A stretch of 31,239 nt of DNA from Plakobranchus ocellatus (taxonomy: Eukaryota; Mollusca; Gastropoda; Plakobranchidae). The notes beneath the pieces were generated by a model, which made no database searches, had not been told where the DNA came from, and saw only the letters and a list, made by a program, of their open reading frames with translations. The stretch covers positions 1,170,401 to 1,201,639 of the forward strand of contig BLXT01002074.1 in NCBI GenBank assembly GCA_019648995.1, written 5' to 3'. Below, piece after piece: positions 1 to 21,666 of this stretch (positions are counted from its first letter, which is position 1; every line of letters begins with the position of its first letter). Position numbers and translations under genes: made by a program.

Positions 1-3000
1 TTTTTTTTTTTTTTTTTTTTTCACATAGCCAAAGACTGGCTCATTCTTTCGCTTTATGAAACAAATGTATCAAAAAAATTAGTCTTCGACTAAATATAGC
101 ATTTGATAACACTTTTTATGCAAGGTGGAATTGGCACACAAATATAAACTTTCTTCTTTGGGCAGTCTATTAAAAGTATTATTTTGAAGTTTGCCTTCAC
201 TTTTTCTGCACATTATTATACGTCTTTAGCAGATCTTAAAAAAAAACTTGTTTTCCTATTTCAAAATTTTAACTCTTTGCTATGCTGGAGTTTTGTTGCG
301 TTTTTTGTGGTTTATGTGTTCAACCTTTGTTTAAAATTTTTGCTTCCCAGTATACATGTCTCTCTATCACTAGTATTAGGCAACTATTGAAAAACGACTC
401 ATTTTGTGTAGATATGTGATTAGTTTTGAGAAATTTGAAACACTTGAAGAACAAAGAGTGTAAACAGGTTTTTTGGACATATACAGCAAAATATTTTGTA
501 TTTGATCCAAGAAGCAAAAGATCCAAAACTTGGCTCATTTCGGACTTGTTCAAAATACTAACTGACAGCTAGAAAAGCCAGTAACTTTTTTGGACTAATT
601 AATCTTTTAATGGTTCCAATAAATCTAAGATCATGATAAATCTCAGTTCTTCGATAAGACTAAAATGATGTGGAAGCTGTGCTCAATGTTCAAAAAGTTT
701 GACTATCTCCTTAGACTAAGGCAAACCACCTTCTGTACCTGCCTAAGCTCAGCAATGTTGACAATTCTTAAAACCTCTTCCGAAAGTTATTATGTTAAAA
801 ATAAAATCTAAAACAAAATTTAACGAACCATCCAGTCATGACAGAAGACTTCTGATTGAATTTATTTGTTAAGAATTTTTCTTCCAACTTCAAGTTAGTA
901 CAATGAGATATTTAATTACTTTAGTATCCCTAAAAGTGACAAAATTAAAAAAAAACCAACCCTTTTCCCCATACCAAAAAAAGGTTTAAAAGACAGAAAA
1001 TTAGCAAAAACAAAGTATCAGTAATTGGAAAATTTTATTGAGCTTTTAAGGTCCAAATCTTTACAAATTAATGCAAATCAATACTGAATCTGCTGTTTTA
1101 CGAATGTGTAGAATCAGTAAAATTTCCATTTTCTCATTACACAGCAATGCAAGATATGAAAGAGTTACTAAAATGTATTTACATGACTTGTGTCAAAGCT
1201 TTCAGATTTTCTACACTCAACAATCTGTGCTTCTATCTAAATGCTTACAATAAAGGCTTAATGCCAGTTCTAATGAGTTGGATGTTGCAAAAAGCTGCAA
1301 AGACACTTCTTTTTCCAAAATGAAGTTTATTTTATAATGTTAAACTCACGTTTTCCACAATTACCATAGCCCTTCTTCTTGTACCATTGCAAAACTCATA
1401 GAATGGTATTTAAGGTCACATCAGTATTTTAAAATATTCAAAATGCAATACATAATTCATTTGAATATTAAGACATGACCTTTTCAAAGTTACCTTTCCC
1501 TATTCGCTGCTCAAATATTTTAATTTGTAAAAAAAAAATATCATCTTTTGGCATAGCTGCAAAAATAAAGAAAGGAACAATTACAATTGTATTACGAAAA
1601 CATAAAATGAAGCAGGAACTCTCTCCAAAAGGTATAATTAAAGGAATGTCCTTACGCCTTTATTAAATTTACAAAGACTCTACAGGGGAAGCATTTTTAT
1701 TTAAAGTCAACTATGAAAATTATTTCTTAAGAAGAGACATTAGAAATGGCATTCTGTAAATGCCCAAAACATGGAGGTTTTATCTACTTAAGCATATTTT
1801 CACCTTCCCTGATATAAACAATTGAAAAAATATGTATCAAATGTAATAAGTAAAATATAGCTATAAACAGTAGAATTCTGCAGAATAAATGCCTAATGGC
1901 ATCAAGTGTGTCTTGCAGCAGTGTGGTTTCGATTTTGTGCGTACATGCCCTCCCCGACAAAGTGGCCCTAGTTAGGCTTGGGCATATGCGGCAAGCTCAA
2001 ACTCAAAAACCACAGCACAGAAGAGTCCTTGCACTCACCAATCTCAGGGTAGATTTTATGGTGCAAGCACTGTCTAGAACAATGAGGATTATCATAAATT
2101 CAGCGTGACTTTGCAAAAAATTTTCAAGAGAAAAAAAACAAATTATCTTAGTTATTTCACTGTTTTAGAGATAATTGCTTCAAAAGAAAATGATAGATTC
2201 TAAAAATTTAATCCTCTGGTTAAAAAAAAAAAGCAAGTGCTTTTTGCTGCTATTCCAAAATAAAATAGCAGTATTAATGCCATTTAAAATCTATGGAGAT
2301 CCACCATTAAAAGAATAATATAGACGTGGGTTTCCTAAAAATTTAGGAAAACTCTTGGAAAGGAAAAGGTTGAAGAAAAAAACACAGTACATTTTTCCTT
2401 CTTTGATAAAACGTTGCAGAAAAGCTTAAATGCATATTTTTTTGGGACAGATTCATCATAGTTCTACTAGGAAGCTAATTTTTCCAACTCAATTGTCATA
2501 AAAGTGCACAGTGTACAGATTTATTTGAACTCTGCAAAATGTAACTTGACACTCGTTTTTTAGTTCTCTGTAATGGCTTAAAAAATAAGTAATTCCTATC
2601 TGATTTCAGACATGTCTTTTCAGATGATAAGAAAAAAAAATTTTAAATAAGCTCTTCTTGAGGATGAAAATGGAATAGAAGATACTTTTATGCTCTTATT
2701 TATGTTGGCAAAAGTTTAGCAAGGAAGCTGATATCCATGAAGCCTATCATATGCACTGCACACAAACCACTTCTTTCTTTATAGTGAACTTGCACTTACT
2801 GCTAGCAACCTTTTCTCAAAACAAAATTAATATTTCATGGATTAATATTTTACATCTTAATAAAGAGTTGCAGCAGCTGCACACATTAAACAATTGGGGA
2901 CAATATATTTTACTAGTACCACCAAAAAAAAATCAGGAATCAGGGTTTCATCAGCATTCTATATACACAACAACATGCTCATCATGCACGTGATTATGCT

Positions 3001-3360
3001 ATTCATTTATTCAGAAATATTTCTCTAGTGTAACTTTCAGCAAAAAATGAACACCTCTATTTTAAGGTTCAAAAATCATCTGCATTATCCTCTTCCGCAC
3101 TGATGATAGCAATCAACAGAGAGGTAAAAAACACATGCATCAAACTAACATATATAATTAATTTTTTGTTTGTTTCACTTGACTAAGAACTTCTATTGAA
3201 GTAATCAGTCCAAAGTCATACAATTTTCAAAGAATAAAGTCAAAGACCACTGCTTGTTTTATCATGACCATCCCCCTTGTTCATTTACCACTTCATGCAC
3301 TAGATAATAAGCTAATCCTTAGAGAAATTGCTATTGTCCACATGATCACAATGGCTGGAG
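1..3360. other. 3' flank of METAP2, no gene seen
   Basis: AT-rich sequence rich in short A and T runs, opening with a run of 21 T at the window edge. Open frames are short and show no family motif on either strand. About 1890-2105 is visibly less AT-rich than its surroundings but I cannot assign it. The METAP2 3' UTR probably occupies the right-hand end. Confidence 0.6.
3006..3011 (-). terminator. Likely METAP2 polyadenylation signal
   Basis: The minus strand reads AATAAA about 350 nt past the stop codon. A GT-rich stretch (TGTTGTTGTGTATA, 2975-2962) follows about 30 nt on, the usual arrangement for cleavage and polyadenylation. A further AATAAA lies at 1034-1039 on the minus strand and could serve a longer 3' UTR. 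Confidence 0.5.
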
Positions 3361-15403
<12,043 letters not shown>

Positions 15404-15480
15404 GATGCACGATGAGCGAAAATGGGCGATATCGGAATAAATCAATCAAATTTTACGAACGTTCAGGTTCGAATCCGAAT
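15404..15480 (-). promoter_or_regulatory. METAP2 5' UTR and core promoter region
   Basis: Sequence just upstream of the start codon is richer in CpG than the surroundings (several within 15410-15480) and has no clear TATA box at the expected place. The start codon sits in ATCATGGCGGC, close to the YY1 consensus AANATGGCGNC, which in many housekeeping genes lies at or just past the transcription start. This suggests a short 5' UTR. The start site itself cannot be located by reading. Confidence 0.35.
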
Positions 15481-15865
15481 ATTCTCACTTCAGTTTTTCT
15501 GATGTTTTCAAGGTCTATCGTTTGAGTCTGGATTTTCGTTTGATCGAAATTCTAATGAAAAGGGAATGTATGTGTGTGTTGGGGGGAGGGGGGCTGTAGA
15601 TATATAATTATTGAATGTATGGGGGGATTCACGGTGCCGTAGCCTATTCGTTGGGAACGATCTTATCTTTTAATAGAGGGCAAGACCTTTTAAAAGAAAT
15701 TTGAACATAGATTAAATATAGAACTCAATATCATCAAATCCACTGAATTGTTAGATTCTTTTTTGAAAGATTGTGACGGGATTTGCAATAACAAAGCTCA
15801 TTCAACAATACTTTTTCTCAGGTTGTGACAAATATGGGCAGTTATACTACTCCAAGACCCTTTAC

Positions 15866-16465
15866 TGCGAACCACGAGGCCAGTCTTATTACGCAAATTA
15901 TCAGGCTTACTTGTGGTTGGTTAAAGCACTGCTACAATAGTCCGTCTCATCGGCTATTACAAGTCGTGTCTTTTGCAGTGTGGGTTTTCCCTTACTATGC
16001 TTAACGCAACAACAAGTAAACACTAGCATCACAAGAACGGCCTCGTGGTTCGCGTGGCAATGGTCAGTAGGATTATGTATGGTCACGTAATGCCCCCTGC
16101 CCCCACCCTTTTTCCTATCCAACAGAGCGACTGACGTAACGCCAGGCTGCAACATACAAAGGAAAGTTCTGACAAGACTAGATGAAAATTGCAGCCGACT
16201 TGGTATGCTTTAGCACTAAAGAACTAGAGTTTTTCCAAACATTTTGGCAGATGTGAAGTTGCCCATGTGAACTGCTGCCTTCAGTTTGGTTTCACCCTAA
16301 GGCAGCAGTTCGCTTGTCCAGTTACGTCAGTCACTCTGTTGGATAAGGGAAAGCCGGGGGGGGGGGGGGTCTACTGCTACTTGATCATACATAAAACTAG
16401 TGACCGTTGCTATGTGAATCACAAGGCCAGTCTCGTTACACAAGATATTAGGCTTAGTTGTTGTT
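15866..16465. repeat. Foldback-type inverted repeat cluster
   Basis: A left arm (about 16009-16140) and a right arm (16321-16465) are imperfect inverted copies. The innermost ten bases are exact (CTGACGTAAC against GTTACGTCAG), with TATCCAACAGAG also shared, around a spacer of 180 bp. A second, nested inversion is a 15 bp exact match, GCGAACCACGAGGCC at 15867-15881 against 16039-16053. The right arm carries a run of 14 G (16356-16369) opposite a C-rich stretch (about 16091-16108). The left arm and spacer are related to 24294-24600. No coding capacity is seen. It may be a foldback or short non-autonomous element; the family is unknown. Confidence 0.7.
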
Positions 16466-16839
16466 GGCTAAAGCAGTGTAATTGCAACACAAAGTCTGTT
16501 TTACGTCAGTTACCACTAATCAGCATCGCCTCCTTCTTTTCTTGGAGATTACCATCTATTTAGCCTTTCTGGAATTTAAAAATTACATCCAGAAGTTTTA
16601 AAACTCATTTCCTGTCTCGGCTATCTGACTGAGGTTTTCACCATATACTTGCCTAATTTGTAACAATTGTTTCACTGCACAAGTTGAGAAAATTGGGTGC
16701 CTCAGGACGTCGTTGTCTAATAGAATTTACAGTGATGCCCGAAATCCTGAACCGAATTAATGGGTCATAGACAGAAAAAAAAAATACCCCACATATTGCA
16801 CCTCGTAATGCAACTAACCGGACACTGTGATTTCCTGAT

Positions 16840-16960
16840 ACAAAGTGCTGATAAAACCGATTGGTCCCGACCAATTTATAGGTAATAATAAATAATTCCT
16901 TTTAAGACAGAAAATCAAGGTGCGGCGATGTCAGCCGGCAGTTCTTTAATGCATGATATC
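16840..16960 (+). promoter_or_regulatory. Candidate WASHC1 promoter
   Basis: ATTGGTC and GACCAAT (16860-16875) form an exact inverted pair of CCAAT boxes with a 2 bp gap, the type of site bound by NF-Y. TTTATAGG follows, then a short CpG-containing stretch (GTGCGGCG to AGCCGGCAG, about 16920-16942). This looks like a promoter facing WASHC1, but no transcript evidence is available, and it lies 4.7 kb from the first coding exon. Confidence 0.2.
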
Positions 16961-17964
16961 ATGACTAGGTTGGACTAGGGAATTTTGCTAACCGGCCATA
17001 TCTAGGCAAGGAATATATGTAGGAAGAAAACGATTGCAGATTATCAGCAACCCAAAGTGAAGAAGTATTTCAAAAAATAAATCTAGATTTTGTAAGGATT
17101 AAAGAACTGCACTGCATTAGCAGTAGCAACTTTCAGGTACCATATGTTTACTGCCATATCCTTTTGAATATCGTTCGTCATCGTTCATGATAGGTCTGTC
17201 ATAACCATACACAGTCCGCCTCTGGTTCAGAAGCATTAGACCTAAATTCACTTGTCTTATTAAACAGTGATTCCGAACATGTTGAAATTTCAAAAGTTCT
17301 TCATCTAGCAAAGAGGCGGCTAAACAGTTTTTTTTTTTCTCTCTTGAGGAAGGAAGAGATCACATACACAAAAAATATATATGTATATGACAATGAAGAA
17401 AAAGTAAATATGAATTCAATATATTTTACAGGCCTTTTTTTCCAAACAGTGTGTCGTATGAGTTTTAACAAGGTATTGTACTTGTACACTGTTTGTAAAA
17501 TAAATTCAATATTCAAATACCTTTGAATTTTTTAAAATGCGTGAACTCATTTATCCGAACAAAGGTAAAACCGACTCAATGCCCGGTACCAGAATTACAT
17601 TGTATCTAAAAAGGGTCGCAAAAAGAACTGTCTAAAAATAAGGACTATGCTGCAGCCTTGGGAAAGGATTTGAAGCATTGAAAACAGTGGATTACATCGT
17701 AATAAATACAGCTTTTTTTCAAGGTAAAGAAAAATAAATTTCTATATTTGGAGAAATGAATGATCGTATTTTTCAGGGTGAATAAAAATGAAACTGTTGA
17801 GTCGATTACTATTAACAATGTTTTGTTTTACATCTTGCCTTCAGGCTCAGACCGTTGGCTCAAAATAGTGTAATTAGATTTTGATACTGCTTCAAACTGC
17901 AATGTCATATGATAACCCATCTTGACATACAAGAGAAATAACTTCTAAGAAATGAAATTGACTA

Positions 17965-18230
17965 GGTCTAAGATAGATCTAGATATAACTTAAATACACC
18001 TTGAAGCCAGAATACAGATTTCAAAATTAAATCATATATCTGGAACAATCCACCTCAAATATCATTGCTGTGTATCATCTTAAAGTTATAAATTGGTTTG
18101 TTACATAGTTCCAGTACAGGCCAAATTTATTAAGTTAAACATAAAGTGGGCGTCACCCTTATGGTTTAAATTCATTTTAACATCTAGATCTAGAGTGTAG
18201 ATCTAAATCTAGATCTAGATTTATAAATCT
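17965..18230. repeat. AGATCT/TCTAGA hexamer clusters
   Basis: Clusters at 17965-17986 and 18182-18230 of the same self-complementary hexamer as in METAP2 intron 1. A smaller one lies at 20767-20790. Confidence 0.8.
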
Positions 18231-18804
18231 AAAGACAAAAATACGTCTAGTAAATTTTGCTTTGTGTTTCTTAAAGTCTGAGCTCAAGGTGCTATGACAA
18301 GAGTTCTGATTTAAGACAAAAGCTGCAAGAGACTGAATGTGTTCTTTCATTTGGTTGAAGATTAAAAGATCTTCGGTTTTAGACCCTACTGTCCGTAATT
18401 ACAATACTTTGTAAACGAACATATACTAATTCGGCCCTACTACTTTGAATGCTATCTTAAACATAAGATACCTTTTGTACTTTATGGTCAGAATCATCCT
18501 CTTCTTCAGATATCAGGCCTGTTGCAGGCATCGATGATCATGGTCCTCCATTCTATCCTGTCATCAACAGATAGACCTGTTGTTGGGCATCTGTTTCTTG
18601 GTTGCAGAGGCATTCAGTCTATCTGTGTATGATGATCTTTGTTGACCTCTGCTTCTTTTCTCTTCAATTGTTACACAGAACATGAGCTTTTCCAGTCTAT
18701 TTTTGGTTCAGAAACTTCAATTTCTCTGATTGTTTTCATCAATGAGCGCTTCATGCCTGCAAGTTGTAACACTTCTTCATTGGTCTTTCTTTTTGTCCAA
18801 AATA

Positions 18805-19635
18805 CAGTAGACCACATTTAAACCAAAAACGGCTAAACCGAAAAGAAATGGAAGAGCTTTTCATTTTTCCTCTTATTCTTTATCTTATTAAACATGCGGT
18901 AAACCGAAAGCCTTGGCTACCTTACTATCCCCAAAGCGAAATAAAAACTACCAGGAAAGCCCAGTCATTGTCCGACCGACACATAAACGAAATTTTTTTT
19001 TCTTTTACCACCTTGCCCTTTCCTTTCTTTCCTGCATTACTGTATGCAAACCCAATACTGTTACTGGAACATCACACTACAGACGGCCAGGCCCAATATT
19101 TGGCTAGGTCTAGGTCTACTGCACACGCCTGCCTATCCCTTCTCTTCCACCACTCAGTTACGCAGCGGGACCGTGCCAGACATTCCCTACATGTCTAGGT
19201 CCTGTCAGCGCTAAGCTAAGCAAACACTGTTGCATCACAGCCGATAATAAAGCCATCTCTCTTGTTGAGAACTTCAGTACCGGAAAATATAGGTGATGAT
19301 TGAATTGTACTAAAAGTTGAGACTTCAGAGCGGAAAACTTACTTAGGCAATGATGAAATTGTGAAAGCTCTATTATTCTACATCAATAACAGGCGCAAGA
19401 ACCTCTTAACTAAAAAGGAAATAGAAGGAGATAGAGAAATGGATCAAAAAGAGAGAAAGCTTCGTGGATAGGCGTGTTCATTCACATTGTGGTTTGACGA
19501 TGGGTGGGATTGATTTAACTTAATATTTCGGAAGCTGGTCACTCTTCTTTATTAATCTTACTTATTTAATGCGCTATGCTTAAACCAAAATAGAAATCAT
19601 ACTCTCTAGAATTTTGGTTTTAACGTGTTGCACTG
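18805..19635 (+). mobile_element. Non-autonomous TA-flanked DNA transposon, copy 2
   Basis: 831 bp starting CAGTAGACCACATTTAAACC and ending GGTTTTAACGTGTTGCACTG, with TA on the left and TT on the right (a decayed duplication). It is in the opposite orientation to copy 1 and lies inside the LINE, whose reading resumes across it (RRLMR on one side, FWTKRKTNEEV on the other). No transposase is visible. The element is clearly related along its length to copies 1 and 3. Confidence 0.87.
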
Positions 19636-19861
19636 TTCTCTCATTAACCTTCTAAAATACCAATTTCAGTAGCTTCCAATTTTTTTTTCATGTTGCTGAA
19701 AATTGTTTAGCACTCATATCCATATAATAGGACAGACCATGCATGAATAGGATTTCAGGTTTCTCATTTTTGTATTCCTTTTGGAGCCTGCTATATCTCA
19801 GATTGCTGATGTTGCATCTGGTCATTCATGTTTCGCAGGATCATTTCACTGTAGATATTAA

Positions 19862-19968
19862 CTCTTTCAAGACGGATTTTTTTTTTTGCTGCAGTCGGAA
19901 TTCATGCTTAAGAGACAAGAATAGAGAAACTTTTCAGCTCCAATATATCGGCATATATCCGGAAAAAG
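19862..19968. mobile_element. 107 bp TTAA-flanked element (piggyBac-like MITE)
   Basis: Flanked by TTAA at 19858-19861 and 19969-19972. Its ends are imperfect inverted repeats (CTCTTTCAAGACGGAT against CTTTTTCCGGAT). Leaving out the element and one TTAA makes the LINE frame read straight through (SPNLF into NIYSEM). A TTAA duplication is characteristic of piggyBac-type transposition. The small size means no coding capacity. Confidence 0.7.
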
Positions 19969-21558
19969 TTAAATAGATTGGGTGACATTACACACCTCTG
20001 TCTCACATCTCTGTGTATTAGCTTGAATTCACTGCATTCACTGTCTATTCTTATTGCTGTTTCTTATTCCCAATATAGATTTTGTAGAATTCTTAGGTCT
20101 TTGTCTATCTATGTTAAATTGTTTCAGGATCTTGAAGAGGTCTTCGTGTTTTACTTTGTCAAATACTTTTGAGTAATCAATGAAACGCAAATGTAGCTCC
20201 TTTTAAACTTCTTTTCATCTTTCCATCAAGGTTTGGAAAGTAAATATTATGATTCCTGCTCCACTGTCTGACACAAAACCAAGTCGTAACTTTCCAATTT
20301 TAGAAGATAGTTTATTTTTTTAACTTTCTTCATTGCAATTTGAATGAGAATTTTTGTATTTTTTAGGTGGCTCATCAAAGTTATCTTTACGTGTTGTTCA
20401 GACACATTGTTCACATTCAGTTGTTCCTAGTTCAGAATCACCATCATTGTTAATTTTTGTCATCATCATTTTATGATTTTTTTAGAAGGGCAACATTTTA
20501 AATAAATATATAAAAAAAAAAAATGTGCTAGATTCTTTCACTTTGTAAGACCATATAATTTAAGCTATATATATAAATATTTTTTATTAGTTTAAGGGGC
20601 AACAGTTTTCTTATTCTTTAATCATTTCCAAATTACTTGCCATTGTATCCTTTGAATCCTAGATTTTAAAGTGTTTTATGGGCGATCTTTCCCACTTATC
20701 GTCATGTTTTAGAAGGCCATGTAAGCAATATACTTCAACATGACTTAACTCTCTGCCTCAGAATTAAAGATCTAGATCTAAACTAGATCCATTCAATCTG
20801 AAATTGTCAATTTTAATCCTTCAAATATCCTACATCTTAATTTAAATCTAACATAATACTACTATGTATTAACATTGCTTGTTAGAGATATAAACAAAAA
20901 AGGGTGCACTACAAAAAAAATAGAATAACAATGTTCATCATCAGCAGAACTGGTAGCTCATATTGCAGAACATTTCTTTAAACCCCAATACACCTCATGC
21001 TGGCGCCATTTGTAGTGTAAAATAGTTTAATTCCTATTATGATCTTTTATCTTTAAAACTCTTTTTATGAAATGGGAACTGAATTTATGTAAATATTTGA
21101 TATCTTTTTTTTTGTGTTAAACTTACTTCATTGTGAAAGATTTAGATTATTATTTCTTTTTAAATACTTCATCAATATTTGTTAAATGTTTTTTCCATAT
21201 TTTACCAGAAATCTACCTGACAACTTTAAATTAAATTTAAGGTATAGGCATTATTCTAGATTTTAAACTTTTTTGTCAGAGGTTCATCCCAATGACACAT
21301 AAATTGCATCAAGTCAGGCCAACTCTTGAATTAAGATTACTAGTTTCTTCTTAGACAATACATTAAGGTTTGTAAAGAGGGAGGGTCATTGAGACGAGGA
21401 AAAAATCCTTGCAGTTTTTACTGTGGGACAAATCAGCCATCATCTTTAGGACTTTATGTATTTATAAAAAAAGAAAATCGTATTCTGCACATAGATTTTC
21501 TTCTTTTTTTTTCATAAGATTGCACTTTTTTCTTCCTTTAATAATTTTTATCAGGCAA

Positions 21559-21666
21559 ATGACCATCATGGGTAGCCAAGGCTACACTGTCCCTACCATT
21601 CCTCCAGACTTACGACGTGAAGAGACAATTCACCAGATCGCTGATGCTTTAGAGTACTTAGATAAG
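21559..21666 (+). CDS. WASHC1: WASHC1 first coding exon
   Basis: 36 residues, MTIMGSQGYTVPTIPPDLRR and on to ALEYLDK. Two in-frame ATGs compete: 21559 (C at -3, A at +4, weak) and 21568 (A at -3, G at +4, stronger). The first is annotated because human WASH also has residues ahead of this point. A good acceptor (TTTTTATCAG, 21554) lies four bases before the first ATG, so an untranslated exon upstream is likely. The donor is AAG|GTGCTC, phase 0. Confidence 0.9.

Larger units (their letters stand above)
18506..20430 (-). mobile_element. Decayed LINE with reverse-transcriptase remnant, broken by two insertions
   Basis: Read on the minus strand from 20430 down: GTTECE, TLMSHL, FTFQTLME, LHLRFIDYSKVFDKVKHEDL (palm motif A), YWE, RQRCVMSPNLF (motif B), NIYSEMILRN, ISNLRY, AWSVLLYG, LEATE, FWTKRKTNEEV and DRIEWRTMIIDACNRPDI, then a TGA at 18508-18506. 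These are in the order expected of a non-LTR retrotransposon ORF. Stops and frameshifts are frequent. The YADD catalytic box is lost: ISNLRY runs within about 25 codons into AWSVLLYG, so a stretch is deleted. Two unrelated insertions (19862-19968 and 18805-19635) split it. The 5' end with the endonuclease is missing. Confidence 0.85.
15481..21558. other. Intergenic spacer between METAP2 and WASHC1
   Basis: About 6 kb between divergent genes. Left to right it holds foldback-type repeats (15866-16465), a candidate WASHC1 promoter (16840-16960), AT-rich sequence with hexamer repeats, and a LINE remnant with two nested insertions (18506-20430). From 20430 to 21558 I see only AT-rich sequence ending in the acceptor of the first WASHC1 coding exon. 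An untranslated WASHC1 exon is expected somewhere here. Confidence 0.7.

Noticed and set aside
1..21. Run of 21 T at the window edge as a retrotransposon poly(A) tail on the minus strand
   Set aside because: There is no element body or target duplication beside it that I can identify; it may be just a homopolymer or an assembly edge.
15469..15479. GGTTCGAATCC, an exact match to the tRNA internal B box
   Set aside because: The flanks do not form a T-stem, no A box or acceptor stem is present at the right distance, and it lies in the METAP2 5' flank.
16653..16874. A 73-codon minus-strand frame
   Set aside because: No motif or acceptor, and it overlaps the CCAAT palindrome; not convincing as coding.
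21409..21558. N-terminal extension of WASHC1 by the open frame upstream of its ATG
   Set aside because: The extension is a T-rich polypyrimidine tract ending in TATCAG, a splice acceptor, so it is intron.
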